Source of the DNA: Fallopia convolvulus | Taxonomy: Eukaryota; Streptophyta; Magnoliopsida; Caryophyllales; Polygonaceae | Length of the DNA: 64,000 nucleotides | NCBI GenBank assembly: GCA_964016875.1 | Contig: OZ024724.1 | Span: 19,824,200 to 19,888,199, forward strand | Direction of reading: 5' to 3' | In this document: positions 31,301 to 42,734 of the stretch, in pieces | Layout of the letters: each line of letters starts with the position of its first letter | How positions within the stretch are numbered: position 1 is the stretch's first letter | The notes under the pieces: model-generated | Seen by the model: only the letters and a program-made list of their open reading frames with translations | The model's database searches: none | Told to the model about the DNA's origin: nothing | Program-made: the position numbers and the translations under genes

Positions 31301-34264
31301 GTAGTCCTCCACCGAAGCCTTGGGAAAGAGCTGGTTCATTATCCGGTCCTGCACCCTTTAAACCACCTGCTCCTGGTAAAACTAGTGATGTTGTAGAGGC
31401 TTCAGGTACTTCAAATCCAGGGGAAATAGTTTCTACTTCTGATAGAAATGGCGTTGCCAATACAAATGCACTTGGTAGGCCCCTTCCTGCAAGGCCTTGG
31501 GAGAATACCCATGGAAGTAACAACTATGGAGGTGATATTCACTTTATTTCACACCAAGCTTGTTCTTGGTGGCTGTTATTCCTCTAGATGCTGAAGACTT
31601 TTTTTAAACGCAGGCTATGGTTCTGGTCTGAGTTATAATTCTACCTATGGTTCTGGGACGTATAACTCATACAGTCAGGGCTACGGAGGCTATGGTTCCG
31701 GTACCTATAATTCGTATGGCGGAGGGATGTATGGAAACAACATGTATGGAGGAGGAGGAGGAGGAGGAGGATACAATAGACTGTATGGATCTGGAATGTT
31801 AGGTGGTGGGATGTATAATAGTGGTCTTGGGGGTACTTTAGGTGGCTATGGGATGGGAATGGGTGGTCCTTATGGGGTTCAAGATCCTAATAATCCATAC
31901 GGTGAACCACCATCTCCACCTGGATTTTGGATTTCATTTCTTCAAGTGGTAAGTTATCATTTATGTCAGCTTTACTGGACGCAGCGAGTTGCTTAAAGAG
32001 AACATTATATTCATTGTCTTCTGTTCTTTTCTAATCTTCTTGCATGTGGAGTGTTGTCCTGTACAATAATGAAAAACATGAATTTGTCTGCCACGATTAA
32101 CATACCGCATGATTTATTTGCAGTTATGTACTTATATGTAAATGCTATTATTTTTATCTTCAGTTGCTCATTTCATTACTTTCACTGTTGCAAATAAATT
32201 GAGAACTGTCAAGATTAAATGAAGTCCTATTTATTTTTAATTTTGCAACACTTAAAATTTAAAAATAAATAATTACAAAACTCTTACTTTTTGTACTTCA
32301 ACTAATAAGCTCTTTTTTACTTTTCAGCTGCTATACTTTATGCTTCTTGCCTTCGATGCTGTCTTGCTTTTATTTTTTTGTGATGGATTTTGTAATTTTT
32401 ACTTTATGCTTGTGTTACCTGAAGGTATTATCTTAGATTCTCCTCATTGAATGTTCAAATAACATCAAAACTTGAGTTGAAACTTATATAGAAAAAGAAT
32501 ATAATCTCTCCCAGCCTCCTCAAAAGTACATTTCATCAAGATGTGGGTAGCGTTAAACACTAACAACCTAGATATATGATAATATCAGGAGATACCATTT
32601 AAAATAGTTCAAAACTTTAAATGCATTTGATTCACTGCAGTAGACAAATGGGTTTGTTGTGTACTTTTAGATATCTAGACTTCAAGGTTATAACATAGGA
32701 CCAAGGTAGTGTGTATAGCTCAACATCTATATGGGGATGCCAACAATCAAGTTGAAAGCCCTATAAATTGTGGTAAAAGACTTGATGGTTGGTAGCCATA
32801 TCCATAAGGTGTATGTATGCACAAATCTCAATCAGACCTATATCTATTGGAGAGCATTGACTAGTTTACGCATTACATAATGCGCTCTGCCTTTCAGTGG
32901 AGAATAACAAATTTGCAGTATGGCATGGATTTGGTAAAATCTTTATGATGCATACTGGATGCAGCTGATATTGCTCCTGCTGCGCTCTTGGAAGTTCACA
33001 TTTATTAATGTAGTATACTGCATATGAAAGGAGATTAGACGTTATTTTGAAAACATTATACATATTAATGCCATCAGCTAAATAGCTCTGCACATCAGTA
33101 TTTTTTTGATTTTTTATTCCCACATGTTAACTGTTACTTGTCATTTATGCTAGATGGAAGGTGTGGTGAACTTTTTTGGACGTGTATCTATGCTTGTAGA
33201 CCAGAATACACAAGCAGTTCACCTTTTCATGTCTGCTCTTCTTCAGGTACAATAGCCCTTGTCCTCATCTTGTCTCTCTTAGCTAGTATATTTTTCCCTT
33301 ATGCATTGATGTTTGTCTGGTCTGAATCTGTTAATATATGAATTAGATTTTTATGCTCTTACAATAATTGCTGCTTCTAAGGTGCATTTGGGATGGTTCT
33401 TTTAGTCTACATTATTCTGCTTTGATATAGTATAAGCATATCGTCCTCAAAACTACTCTTATAAAATATGAACAGAGTTGTATTTAACTATCAACTTCCC
33501 ACATTTACTGACAGGTCAATGCATATGCCTATATTAACTCTATAAATTTTGGAATAAAACAATTGAACATCCAAAATACCTCTTAGCTTTAAATATGCTT
33601 GAATGAGGGATATTAGCTTTAATTTTTTTATAAATAAAATATGACTTTGGGTGGTAGCAGAGTACTAGAGACCATTTTCAATGAATGGTTGATAGCAATT
33701 TCACGTACAACGGGTAATATTGTGCAAAGAGGTCTATATTTTGGAGGTTTTTGTTTAGTTTTCCCTTTAATTTCATGCACCTCTCCCTTGCTCAAAACTA
33801 TCTGTTGTTATAGAAACCTTGACAAAGAACAGATATTACCTGTATTATATGATCTAAAATCCTGATGTGCTTATAGAATGAAGACAGGGGATCAATTTCT
33901 TATAATTACATAACGTGTCACCTAGTTCCTTATACCCTCAAGTTTGCTCAGTTGCTTTATATGGCTTCCATTAGCCTACCCTTTTCTATCCAACTTTATA
34001 TTTCTGTTTTTACTGGATGCGGTTGATAAACTAATTTAAATTCATCATTTTAAAGTATCTCACTTCTTGACGACGGTATGTTTGATTCAGCTTTTTGATC
34101 GTGGTGGCATGTTGTGCGGTGAACTGGCAAGATTTGTAATGAGACTGTTGGGAGTCAAAACAAAGCCCCGAAAGGTGCAAACACCTGCGGGCCCTAATGG
34201 TCTACCGTTGCCTGGCCCACAAACATGGGCGGGCATTACTGGCGCCACCCAAGCCCACACCTAG
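31301..34264 (+). CDS. PEX13: Peroxin-13 (peroxisomal membrane docking protein), first exon not located
   Basis: PEX13 is an integral peroxisomal membrane protein that, with PEX14, docks the PEX5/PEX7 cargo receptors for matrix import. Exons: 31301-31531, 31614-31948, 33154-33246, 34091-34264; all introns GT/AG and frame-consistent. The protein opens with GSPPPKPWERAG and a second ARPWEN motif, then a Gly/Tyr/Ser-rich low-complexity stretch (GYGSGTYNSY, GGMYGNNMYGGG) as in plant PEX13, then PPSPPGFWISFLQVMEGVVN, FFGRVSMLVDQNTQAVH, LFMSALLQLFDRGGMLCGEL and ARFVMRLLG, the conserved C-terminal membrane region. No SH3 domain, as is usual in plants. The third visible intron is over 1.2 kb before exon 3. 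The frame ends at TAG 34262-34264, yet the conserved tail SWDNAWGNEV reads on in another frame to TGA at 34305-34307: an indel near 34215-34235 changed the last ~15 residues. The N-terminal exon was not found. Confidence 0.9.
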
Positions 34265-34800
34265 TGGGTCCTGGGACAATGCATGGGGAAATGAAGTAAA
34301 CAAATGAATGAAGCCTTTGGTTTAATTGTATGTCCTCACAAGTTTCATGTTATGAAGAGGTACCTTTCCTCTATCTTGATCTTGTCATGGAAGCTGTTAT
34401 GAACAAGCCTTTAATTGTCTTGAAATTGCAGTGGGGTCAATTGAGACCCAATGTTTAGCTTTTCCATTCTATCCTGTATGTATTATAGCAGTCTAATTCC
34501 ATAATGAATGATGATGCTGTTCCAAGTACAACAAACATTTTGTCAAAACTTCACTCGATATCAACAAATCATACCTTGAATAATTTTGATATTAACTTGC
34601 GAAATGCTGACAAGTACAATCAGGCATAATTAACACAACTTACATGCTACAATTACCTCCATCAGAAAACATTGTGCAGCAAGTATGACCTGCCACCAAC
34701 AAATGCTCATACGAAAAACATAAAAAGGGCAGTCCAATGTGTTATGTGTAGGAGCATCATTCTACTTTATATATTAATTCGACATATAAGAGAGGTAGCC
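34265..34800. other. Between the convergent PEX13 and SDR genes
   Basis: Holds the PEX13 3' UTR (out-of-frame conserved tail to 34307) and, from the other side, the SDR 3' UTR. The genes converge with about 0.5 kb between stops. No further gene. Confidence 0.6.
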
Positions 34801-37800
34801 CTAAAACTTGGAATGAAGAAACAATCGTTGTCCGGCAACAAACTTGCCCGTTTTGAGCTGGTGAGGGGGAAGGAGGGCAAGCATGGCCCCAACATGGCCC
34901 GCCACATCGGGGGTGCGACTTCCCTTGCCACCTGTCATGGCGGTTTGGGTAAACCCGGGGCAGAAACAGTTGACACAAATGTCGTATTCTTCCAAACGCC
35001 TCGCTAGCATCCTAGAGTAGGCATTCAGGGCCAGCTTAGATACCGCATAGTCGGGCCATATCTCTGGCCACCCTTGGCAGTCCCAACACCCGTTTCTTAT
35101 GCTCTCAAGGAACAAGCTTACGAACCTCTCGATTCGTTCCTCTGTCAGGCCTTTGTCATCTTCGAGCATGGATCTTAGCTCTGGGTTCTTCAGAGTCTGA
35201 GAGAGAGGTCATGGACATGCAGAAAGTCACAACATCTCAGTAATTGAACGACTTTAAATTTATGCATTGATCAATAAATATTATATATAATACATATGAG
35301 ATGGAAATGAATTACATGGAGGGATCCGAGCCTGGAAGAGAGGTTGAGAATGCGAGATTTGGAGTGGGGAGAGCGTCGGAAGAGCGGGAGAAGGGCTTCG
35401 ATCAACGACTTGGCGCCATAGAAGTTGGTGGAGACAACGGTTTGGGCGTGTTCCTCCGTCACTAAGTTCCCGTTCACATCGTTGAATGACACCCCTGCAT
35501 TATTCACCTGCGCCCCATCCATCCATCCATCATAATCAGATTCAACCTCATATATTAGCCGATTCATTTTTCATTAACAATACTCTTCTTCTTCTCCTAT
35601 GTCATTTATTTTTATTCATGCCTATCTGTATTAAGATAGAAAAATAGTGATAAAATCAAATCTTCTCTATTTATGTACATTATCTTTCTTATTTTCTAAA
35701 CTTGTGTATTATATCTTTGCATCCAAGCTAATATGTAACATACTCTCTATTAATACATTCACAACTTTATGTGAGATCTCAACAAGGGTTTTCACAATTA
35801 TTCTAATATTTTATTATATCAGAGCAGGCTTGGCCTTGGACCATTATCTATTATGGATTGGGCTTAAAAAGTTACTGATACTCGCCTATTTATCTTCCTT
35901 ACTTAATTACCGACTACCTTGGGTTGGGCTAAAGGAGTTGCTAGCCGCCTCTACCTTTCTTAACCTACTGATGTGCAAGTGTCAAATGTTCATCCTAGAT
36001 ACACTTGAGGGTGTGTGTTGAGAATAAAAACTATTCAACATCTGAAATCCAAAAAAAAACCATCCTAGTATACATACCCTTAGGTTACTCCTCATATTGT
36101 CAATTGATTTTAGGATGGACCCTTGGCTTATGTGCTAGGCCTATCGCGCATGTGTGCTCATACGGACACATCCTAGTCTACCTACCTACCGGCCCACAAA
36201 CTTTCTTCATGGTATCACAACCTCCTTTTTTTCTACGTGAAACCCTACTTCTGGCCTCAAACACCAACACCGCCACCAACTTTCTCACATTCCAATCATG
36301 TTTCACTACTCCCTCGCCTCATCTCAAACTCGTGCTAGTGGAACCAACATTCTCGCGGCTGCCATTGGTGACAATATGAATGCCGGTCTTCAGTTCCCAA
36401 TATTTCCTTTCAAACTTGAATGAACCAACTATGCTATTTGGTGTTCTAATATTATTGACACACTTGATGCTTATGAGTTGAAAAAGTTGTCGTTTACTTA
36501 TTGTGTCAAGTCATGTGTCAAAACCTGCTCCCTTCGAGCTTATCTACTTTGTTGTTTGGAGTCCCGTTCCTTAGTTATGTATTAATAGTTGTTGTTATTT
36601 TGTGTTGTTTGTTAATGACTGAACACATTTCACATGGATTTATTTTATGACATACAAGTCTCAAGTGTTTCACTACTTCCAAATCTTTCATAAAATGGTT
36701 CAAACTCAATTTAGCACAAATCAAAGCCTTACAAACTGATTAGGGGGGAGAATTTCACATTGTATCCTCTTTCATGCAAACACATGGAATCCAACACCCC
36801 CTCTCCCGTCCTCACACGCCTAGCCAAAATGGTATGGTGGAAAGAAAAATCATACAATCCAAGAAAAGGGACTTACTCTCCTAGTTCATTCCAAATCACC
36901 TCTTGAATTTTGGGAACATGCCTTCCATACAACCATTTATCTTCACAATCAAACTCCCATCACCTGACTACTCTTTCTTGAGTTCTTTGGGTGCTTATGT
37001 TTTCCTTTTTTGGGTCCTTACAGGCAAAATAAACTTGAGTTTAAAACCATACCCTGCATATTTTTCGAGATATACTTCAAATCATAAAGGTACTTGTGTT
37101 ACAATGCTAAGTCAAAACGTGTCTATATTAGGCGTCATGTCATTTTCCATGAGTTAGTCTTCCCATTAGTGTCATCTCTTATTTCATCCAATTTTGAATT
37201 TTCCTCCTCCAAACCGGTCTCCATAATATCTTGTCTTCCTCTATCTTTAAGTCCCCGTGCTCGTTGCCTCAATTTTCTTCAGATCTCTCAACACCCTCGA
37301 CTCTTGGTAACACCTCTTGGGATTCCTCCCCCTGCCGCTATCCAAGCATGCCCCTGTCGAGCCAACACCAAATCCCAAACTCTCTCTTGCTTCCACACAT
37401 GCACACAATCACCATTACCTAACCCAACCCTCCCTCATTTACAACGAGCTGAGAATTTCACCAATCCATGACCACTGGACTGCCAAGGGTAGCCTTAAAC
37501 CAAAAGCCTTTACCTCAATGTACAAAACATCATTTGCCTCTGATCCTTCACCAGACTTTGAACCAAAAACCTTTGCCCTAGCTCAAAAAATATCCTCATT
37601 GGTTAACTACCTTGAAGTCCGAATTCGATGCTTTGCAAGGTACTTGTACTTGGTCTTTAGTTCCTCGTCCTTTTAATACTAACTGGATTTTCAAGGTCAA
37701 AAGGAAAGCTAATGAGTTTGTTGATTGATATAAGGCTCGTCTTTTGCAAAAGGTTAGCATCATGAAGAAGTCGTAGATTATTTTGATACCTTTAGCCCGG

Positions 37801-40541
37801 TTGTTCGTCCAACAACAATTTGGCTTGTCGTTACTATTTCTCTTACTAAACAGTGGCCCATTAGACAATTGAACATTAAAAAAGCCTTTTTGAATGGTGA
37901 TCTTAGTGAATAGGTCTTTATGGAGTAGGCTTTAGGCTTTGTTGATCCAACTCATCCACATCAAATTTGTCGTCTTCACAAAACTATGCATGGTCTTAAA
38001 CAGGCACCTCAAGCCCGCTTTAGTAAGCTAAAAGCTTTTTTTGTTCCGCTTTGGTTTTCAAGCTTGTCAATCTGATTGTTCTCTGTTTGTGTTCTTTCAA
38101 AAGGATGTAATTATCTAAGTGCTTGTCTATGTGGATGACCTTATTGTTACAGGAAACTCTCCTAAGCTATCTCCTCGTTTATGACAAAACTGAATGACAC
38201 TTTTGCCTTGAAAGATCTTGGTCCTGTTCATTATTTCTTAGGCATAGAAGTGTCTCGAGTTGGCGACAACCTTCATCTTTTCCAGCAAAAGTACATATGT
38301 GATGTATTGACTCAAGCTCGAATGGCTAATGCTAAGCTTATTGCGACGCTTGCCGAACCTCACTCACACCTTGTTCAATCTGGGGATCCCATGCTTGATC
38401 ATCTTACTCTTTATAGAAGTGTGGTTGGAGCTTTACACTATGTCACAACTACTCACCCTAAGATCTCGTATGCAATAAAATGTGTTTGTCATTATATGCA
38501 TAAGTCGACTGAGTATCATTGGTGTGCCGTCAAGTGTATAGAGCTATTGTTGCCTAATTATCTATGTCTGCGTCCTGCTTCTCGTCACTCTAGCTCTAGT
38601 TGTGTTTTTAGACGCATGATGGGCATTTGACAAAGATGATTGATGATCTCAATTTTTGTTTTCCATTTATTTTGGCAACTTTCTCATCAAATGGAATTCT
38701 AAAAAGCAAAAGGTGGTTGCTCGTTCCAGTACAAAAGCGGAATATAGACCTATTGTTGCGGTTGTTGCCGAATTATCTTGGATTTTCTAGCTTCTTCTCC
38801 ATCTCTGGCTTCGCCTAGTCACTCAGCATGTTTTGCTTTCACTTTGTTCGTGAAAAAGTGGAATCAAAGGAGCTATTTGTTCATCATATAAGTTCTCATG
38901 AGCAAATTGCTGATATTTTTACTAAAGCACTTGGATCCAGTCGATTCCTCATTCCACATTCCAAGCTGCATGTTCGTACTCCTCTATGAACTCGCGGGAG
39001 ATATTAAGATAGAAAGATAGTGATAAAATCAAATCTTCTCCATCTTTGCACAACATCTTTCTTATCTCCTTATCTTGTATATTGTATATTGGCTTCCAAG
39101 ATAATATTATAACCTACTCTCTATTTTTTTTTTGGTCTTGCCTTTTGGCTCGCCCGGTTCGATCGACCGGACACCGCTCTACATTCGGACCGGGTGCTTC
39201 GTGACCCCATTTTGAAGGAGGATCCTCCCAATATCAGTTTCTCCATATATAACTTACTTTCTATTAATACATCCACAATCCTATGTGAGTTCTCAACAAG
39301 GATTTCCACAATTATTCTAGTCTTTAATTTTAATCTTAATATAAGAATAGGGTTGTCAATTAATAAAAAATGTCCTTTGTAACATCCTCTACAGAAAGAT
39401 TAGGGCCTTAAAAGTATTAGATTAATTGATTTAATTAACTGAAACCCAATCATCTCCCTTGCTCGTGAATAATGCATGCATGGACTGCTTTATTTATTTT
39501 GTTTCGACCTTATAGCTAACTTGTTTATTGCTAGCTACTGGCTAGCCATCAGCTTATGTACACATGCACAACTATCACATATGCTTATACAAGTAACTTT
39601 TAACCCGTTTGACCAAACCCAAATATAGGAAGAAAAAGCAAATTAACCCGTTTGACCACATGATTAAAGTCTCAATTTATATACAGATGTTACTATCTAT
39701 TTCATCCGACCAAAAAAGAAACGTTACCATCTACTCACACTACTTATTTTATATATTTTTTGAAAAATATGAATAAGACTAACAACAAAGTGGTGATCGA
39801 CTTTATATGTACTAAGCACACATGTGGTTAGATGATGTCATGTCACTTTCACACGTTTTCATATTGAAAGCGATTTTGTATTTGTTCCTTGCATGCTTCC
39901 ATTCCCTTTTGCAAATTACTTACCAAACCCAACGGATACATTTACATGTAAAGTTGTTATTTTAATTTGAGTTGAGACATTCGATATAAATATAATTTTA
40001 ATTTAATGCTTAAAAGTTAATTTAGATGACTAATAAAGCAGAGCATAAATATTAAATGATGATGAAATTAATAGAGGGAGAATAGAGAGGATTTGGACAG
40101 GGATTATGTATAGTGTATAGTGTATAGTGTATACTTACGAGGATATCAAGGAGGCGGAACTGAGCCTTAAAGGAGGCAACAAAGGAGGAAATAGAAGGAG
40201 GGTGGGCGACATCAAGCATCATCAAGTGCACGTTTTTGAGGCCTTGTTTGGCGAGCAGCTCCACGGCCTCCAGGCCTTTGGCTTCATCCCTTGCGGTGAG
40301 CACCACCGTCACCCCCGCCTCTGCCAGCTTCTTGGCTATCTCGAACCCGATTCCTCTGTTTGCGCCCGTCACCACCGCCGTCGTCTCCCTCGTCCACCAC
40401 CTGCATACATATCATTATTATTAACTAATTAATAATGTACGTTTCCATGTATACTGCACTTGCACCATCCAGAACGATTAACCAGTTAATACCTAGAGCC
40501 AATTAGTTAACCCCTATTCTTTTTCAACTGTAAATTGAGAC

Positions 40542-40576
<35 letters not shown>

Positions 40577-41682
40577 TTAGGTTAACTTTAGGGATTCCTC
40601 ACACAAGGGCGTTCTCGCCATCTTTACACATCGATCATCACCTCCGATCTATTACTTTTTATACTAACCCTCCGTTGGTATAACAAGGAAAGAAAAGGAA
40701 AAGGAAACAAATTCACATATAAAATGGCATGGATGTTCTCTTTTTTGCAAGAAAAATAAGGAGATGTGGGTAATGGTTATAGGAGAATAGGGGATATGTT
40801 TATCTTATGTTAGAGGGGTGGGAAAAATTATGTCAAGTTTGACATAAAAAAATAGGAAAGGAGGGGAAATGGTTACTATTTTGATCAATTAACCATAAAC
40901 TAAAAATACACTCTTAACCATTTCCTTTCCACAACAAATACCAAACGAGCCCTAAGTTTGACTTGACAAGCGTTTGGACGTGTTTTATACAACATTTAAC
41001 AATATTTACTAAGTGTGGCTCCCCATGTGGGAAATCTGGGGTCAAAATGGGGGCATCCATTGCTAAACGCAAGGGTGCGCACACAGGACCACAACACGCA
41101 GAAAAAAAAAGCAGAAACGAAGATCGAAGCAAAAACAAAGAGCTCAAAAGTAAAAGGAACTTAAAACAAAAAATATGGTGCCGAAGCCTCAAGGCCCCGA
41201 GGACCAGTTTGCTCTATCCTTTTAATATTTCTTCGGTTGTCCTTTCCTTCTACGTACTTCTTCAAAGACTAGACTCTTATATTTGCGAACTAGCTCCCCA
41301 GGATCTCATCCCTGGACATGAAATTGGACGTGTTTTATGTTTTTTTTTTTCTGTTCAATAGTTTTCATGATTAGCAACACGGTAATTGCAGCATTTTAAC
41401 TCGATAGACGCAGACGTTGCACATCGAATTCAAGTGGGCTAGCGAAAATATAAAAAAGAGTCACTTGAGATGGAGAATGAGCTGATAATTACATAAAAAT
41501 ATAGAGGCCGGTAGTCTGCAGAATGAGCTGGGTTTGACAATTAATCCATTTGAGATGGAGCATAAAATGTACAAGGAGGAGTATCGTATAGATAATAGAT
41601 CTGACCTGGCGGGGGAAGAGATGGAGGAGAACTCATGATCAGGCGCAATATTAATTAGTGGTGGGTGTGCCTCTTGCGCCAT
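34801..41682 (-). CDS. Short-chain dehydrogenase/reductase, neomenthol dehydrogenase / salutaridine reductase-like
   Basis: NADPH-dependent carbonyl reductase, cytosolic by lack of a targeting signal. Minus-strand exons: 41682-41606, 40400-40139, 35507-35316, 35196-34801; all introns GT/AG, joins in frame, product 308 residues, as in the family. Exon 1 gives MAQEAHPPLINIAPDHEF and joins to RWWTRETTAVVTGANRGIGF. Rossmann cofactor motif TGANRGIG at 37-44, TARDE after strand 2, LDVA near 83, NNAG at 115-118, serine in ILNLSSRLG (170-171), catalytic Y227 and K231 in YAVSK, and CPGFTQTAM after it. The ~40-residue insertion before the catalytic Tyr (LEDD..EIWPDY) marks the monomeric salutaridine-reductase-like group. 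Substrate cannot be told from sequence. Intron 1 holds a MITE; intron 2 (35508-40138) holds a dead copia element in opposite orientation. All catalytic residues are kept, so the gene looks functional. Confidence 0.93.
35629..35812 (+). repeat. 5' LTR of the intronic copia element
   Basis: TATTAAGATAGAAAAATAGT at the start matches the 3' LTR at 39002. It shares CAAATCTTCTC, CTCTCTATTAATACATTCAC and CACAATTATTCTA with it. The canonical TG start is not kept. Confidence 0.8.
36018..36206 (+). repeat. Second LTR-like remnant inside the copia element
   Basis: TGTTGAGAATAAAAAC follows a purine stretch (GAGGGTGTG), and the block ends CTTTCTTCA directly before TGGTATCACAACC, which resembles the initiator-Met tRNA primer binding site. 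It may be the 5' LTR of a different copia whose 3' LTR is lost, so the pol sequence could belong to either element. Confidence 0.4.
39002..39327 (+). repeat. 3' LTR of the intronic copia element, interrupted
   Basis: Matches the 5' LTR at both ends but is longer because of an insertion at 39125-39248. It follows a short polypurine tract (GCGGGAGA). Confidence 0.8.
39125..39248 (-). mobile_element. Poly-A retrosequence inserted in the 3' LTR
   Basis: A 124 bp insert absent from the 5' LTR. It begins with a T-run on the plus strand and is flanked by ATAACCTACTCTCTAT (39109-39124) and ATAACTTACTTTCTAT (39249-39264), a 16 bp TSD with two changes. The interior is GC-rich (GCCCGGTTCGATCGACCGG). 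A short SINE or truncated LINE is likely; no clear pol III boxes. Confidence 0.75.
39328..40138. other. Remaining part of SDR intron 2
   Basis: No gene. AT-rich with TTAACCCGTTTGACCA twice (about 39600 and 39643). A (TAGTGTA) trinucleotide-like tandem TAGTGTATAGTGTATAGTG lies at 40110-40128, just inside the intron donor. Confidence 0.5.
40542..40574. repeat. (TAA)n microsatellite in SDR intron 1
   Basis: Eleven AAT/TAA units. Confidence 0.95.
40668..40952. mobile_element. Tourist-like (PIF/Harbinger-type) MITE, 285 bp, in SDR intron 1
   Basis: The right end reads GGGCTCGTTTGGTATTTG in reverse complement, and the left end CCCTCCGTTGGTATAAC is a diverged partner. TAA flanks both sides (40665-40667, 40953-40955). 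The GGGCTCGTTTGGTA-type end and 3 bp TAA duplication fit Tourist elements. A similar terminus appears at 63838. Confidence 0.6.
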
Positions 41683-41825
41683 TTATTGCTCAGCGCGCTT
41701 CTTAATTAGCTAGTGCTTGCTAATGCTGTTGATCCATCTGCTACTTAACTAGTTGGGCAAATGCCAAAATTCAGCTCTGGCATATGTACATTGACAATGT
41801 TTATTAGCCGATACAGATATGTGTG

Positions 41826-41836
41826 TATATATATAG
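41826..41836 (-). promoter_or_regulatory. Candidate TATA box of the SDR gene
   Basis: CTATATATATA on the minus strand, about 145 bp upstream of the start codon at 41682; spacing suits a plant promoter with a ~110 nt 5' UTR. Confidence 0.5.
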
Positions 41837-41849
41837 GTTGGAAGACTTG

Positions 41850-42734
41850 GTTGGAGGGGATGACGGACAACGATAGAGGTTCCCCATTTAATTAATTAAA
41901 TTAATCAAACATTTATAATGACTTCTCTTTTTTCATTAAAATAATGCATTTCTAATATATAATTTATCGTAATTTCTTATAAATATCACATGTTTATAAG
42001 AAATACAATAAAACACGCATGTTATGAAATATTTATGTTTTAATTAAATTGTTGGATCGATATGCGTTAGAACTGAGTAGGTAACAATCTTATATATATA
42101 ATTATTCCCTAAATAGTGGAGTAAAATAAAAGTAGGTAAAGGAACTAAGTAGCATACCATTCCTTGCATAGGAATCGCACAACAACTAACTAGTTGCGTC
42201 GATAAACCTATATATATCTCTGTTGAAGGATTTTAAATAATTCATTTATATTATTGATTGTTTCTTAGTTACAATAAGCAAGACTTAAAATTTTCTGCTC
42301 CTTGAAGTGTCCGCACTAACGAGTCTTCTTAACTAAGTTCTTAAGCGAACAACTCAACTAAAACAAGTAAATCAAACCTTACGCCTGAATTCAACTACTT
42401 AGTTCCCTTGCTCCGGAGAACTCCTTCCTTCCTTCATCAAAATCGAAGACTCACAGCCAATGACTTCTCTAAATCCTCCTTCATTCTTTCTCAGCTCACT
42501 CTAGGGTTTTGTTTTTGTTCTTGGAGAGAAGTAAGTAGCAAACTCACTATTCACATATATGTATAGACCTCATGCCTTGGAGTCCAATCCTTATCTTTAT
42601 AGGCATTTATCTTAAATGCCCTTGTCGTTCTCTCTAAGGATGTGTACTTCTTTCACACGTGACTTTATTTAAATTTCGTTAACTCGAGAAGATCATCAAG
42701 CTGTTGGATGCATGGGATCAATTTGATACACAGA
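41850..42734. other. Intergenic, no gene seen
   Basis: AT-rich to 42250, then a CT-rich stretch with AGGGTTTTGTTTTTG and TTCTTGGAGAGAAG (42500-42530), which reads like an LTR or UTR end, but no boundaries were found. Confidence 0.45.

Larger units (their letters stand above)
35629..39327 (+). mobile_element. Decayed Ty1/copia retrotransposon in SDR intron 2
   Basis: Two related LTRs (35629-35812 and 39002-39327) bracket a broken copia polyprotein on the plus strand. Primer binding site TATCAGAGC at 35817-35825 follows the 5' LTR. Internal marks: an integrase remnant near 36820-36860 (NGMVERK-like), VIFHE near 37133, RT start NWIFKVKRKAN near 37678, the YVDD-LIVTG box near 38128-38155, MTKLNDTFALKDLGPVHYFL from 38181, and ADIFTKALG near 38910-38935. 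Many stops and frameshifts. The LTRs have diverged visibly, so the insertion is old. Confidence 0.88.
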
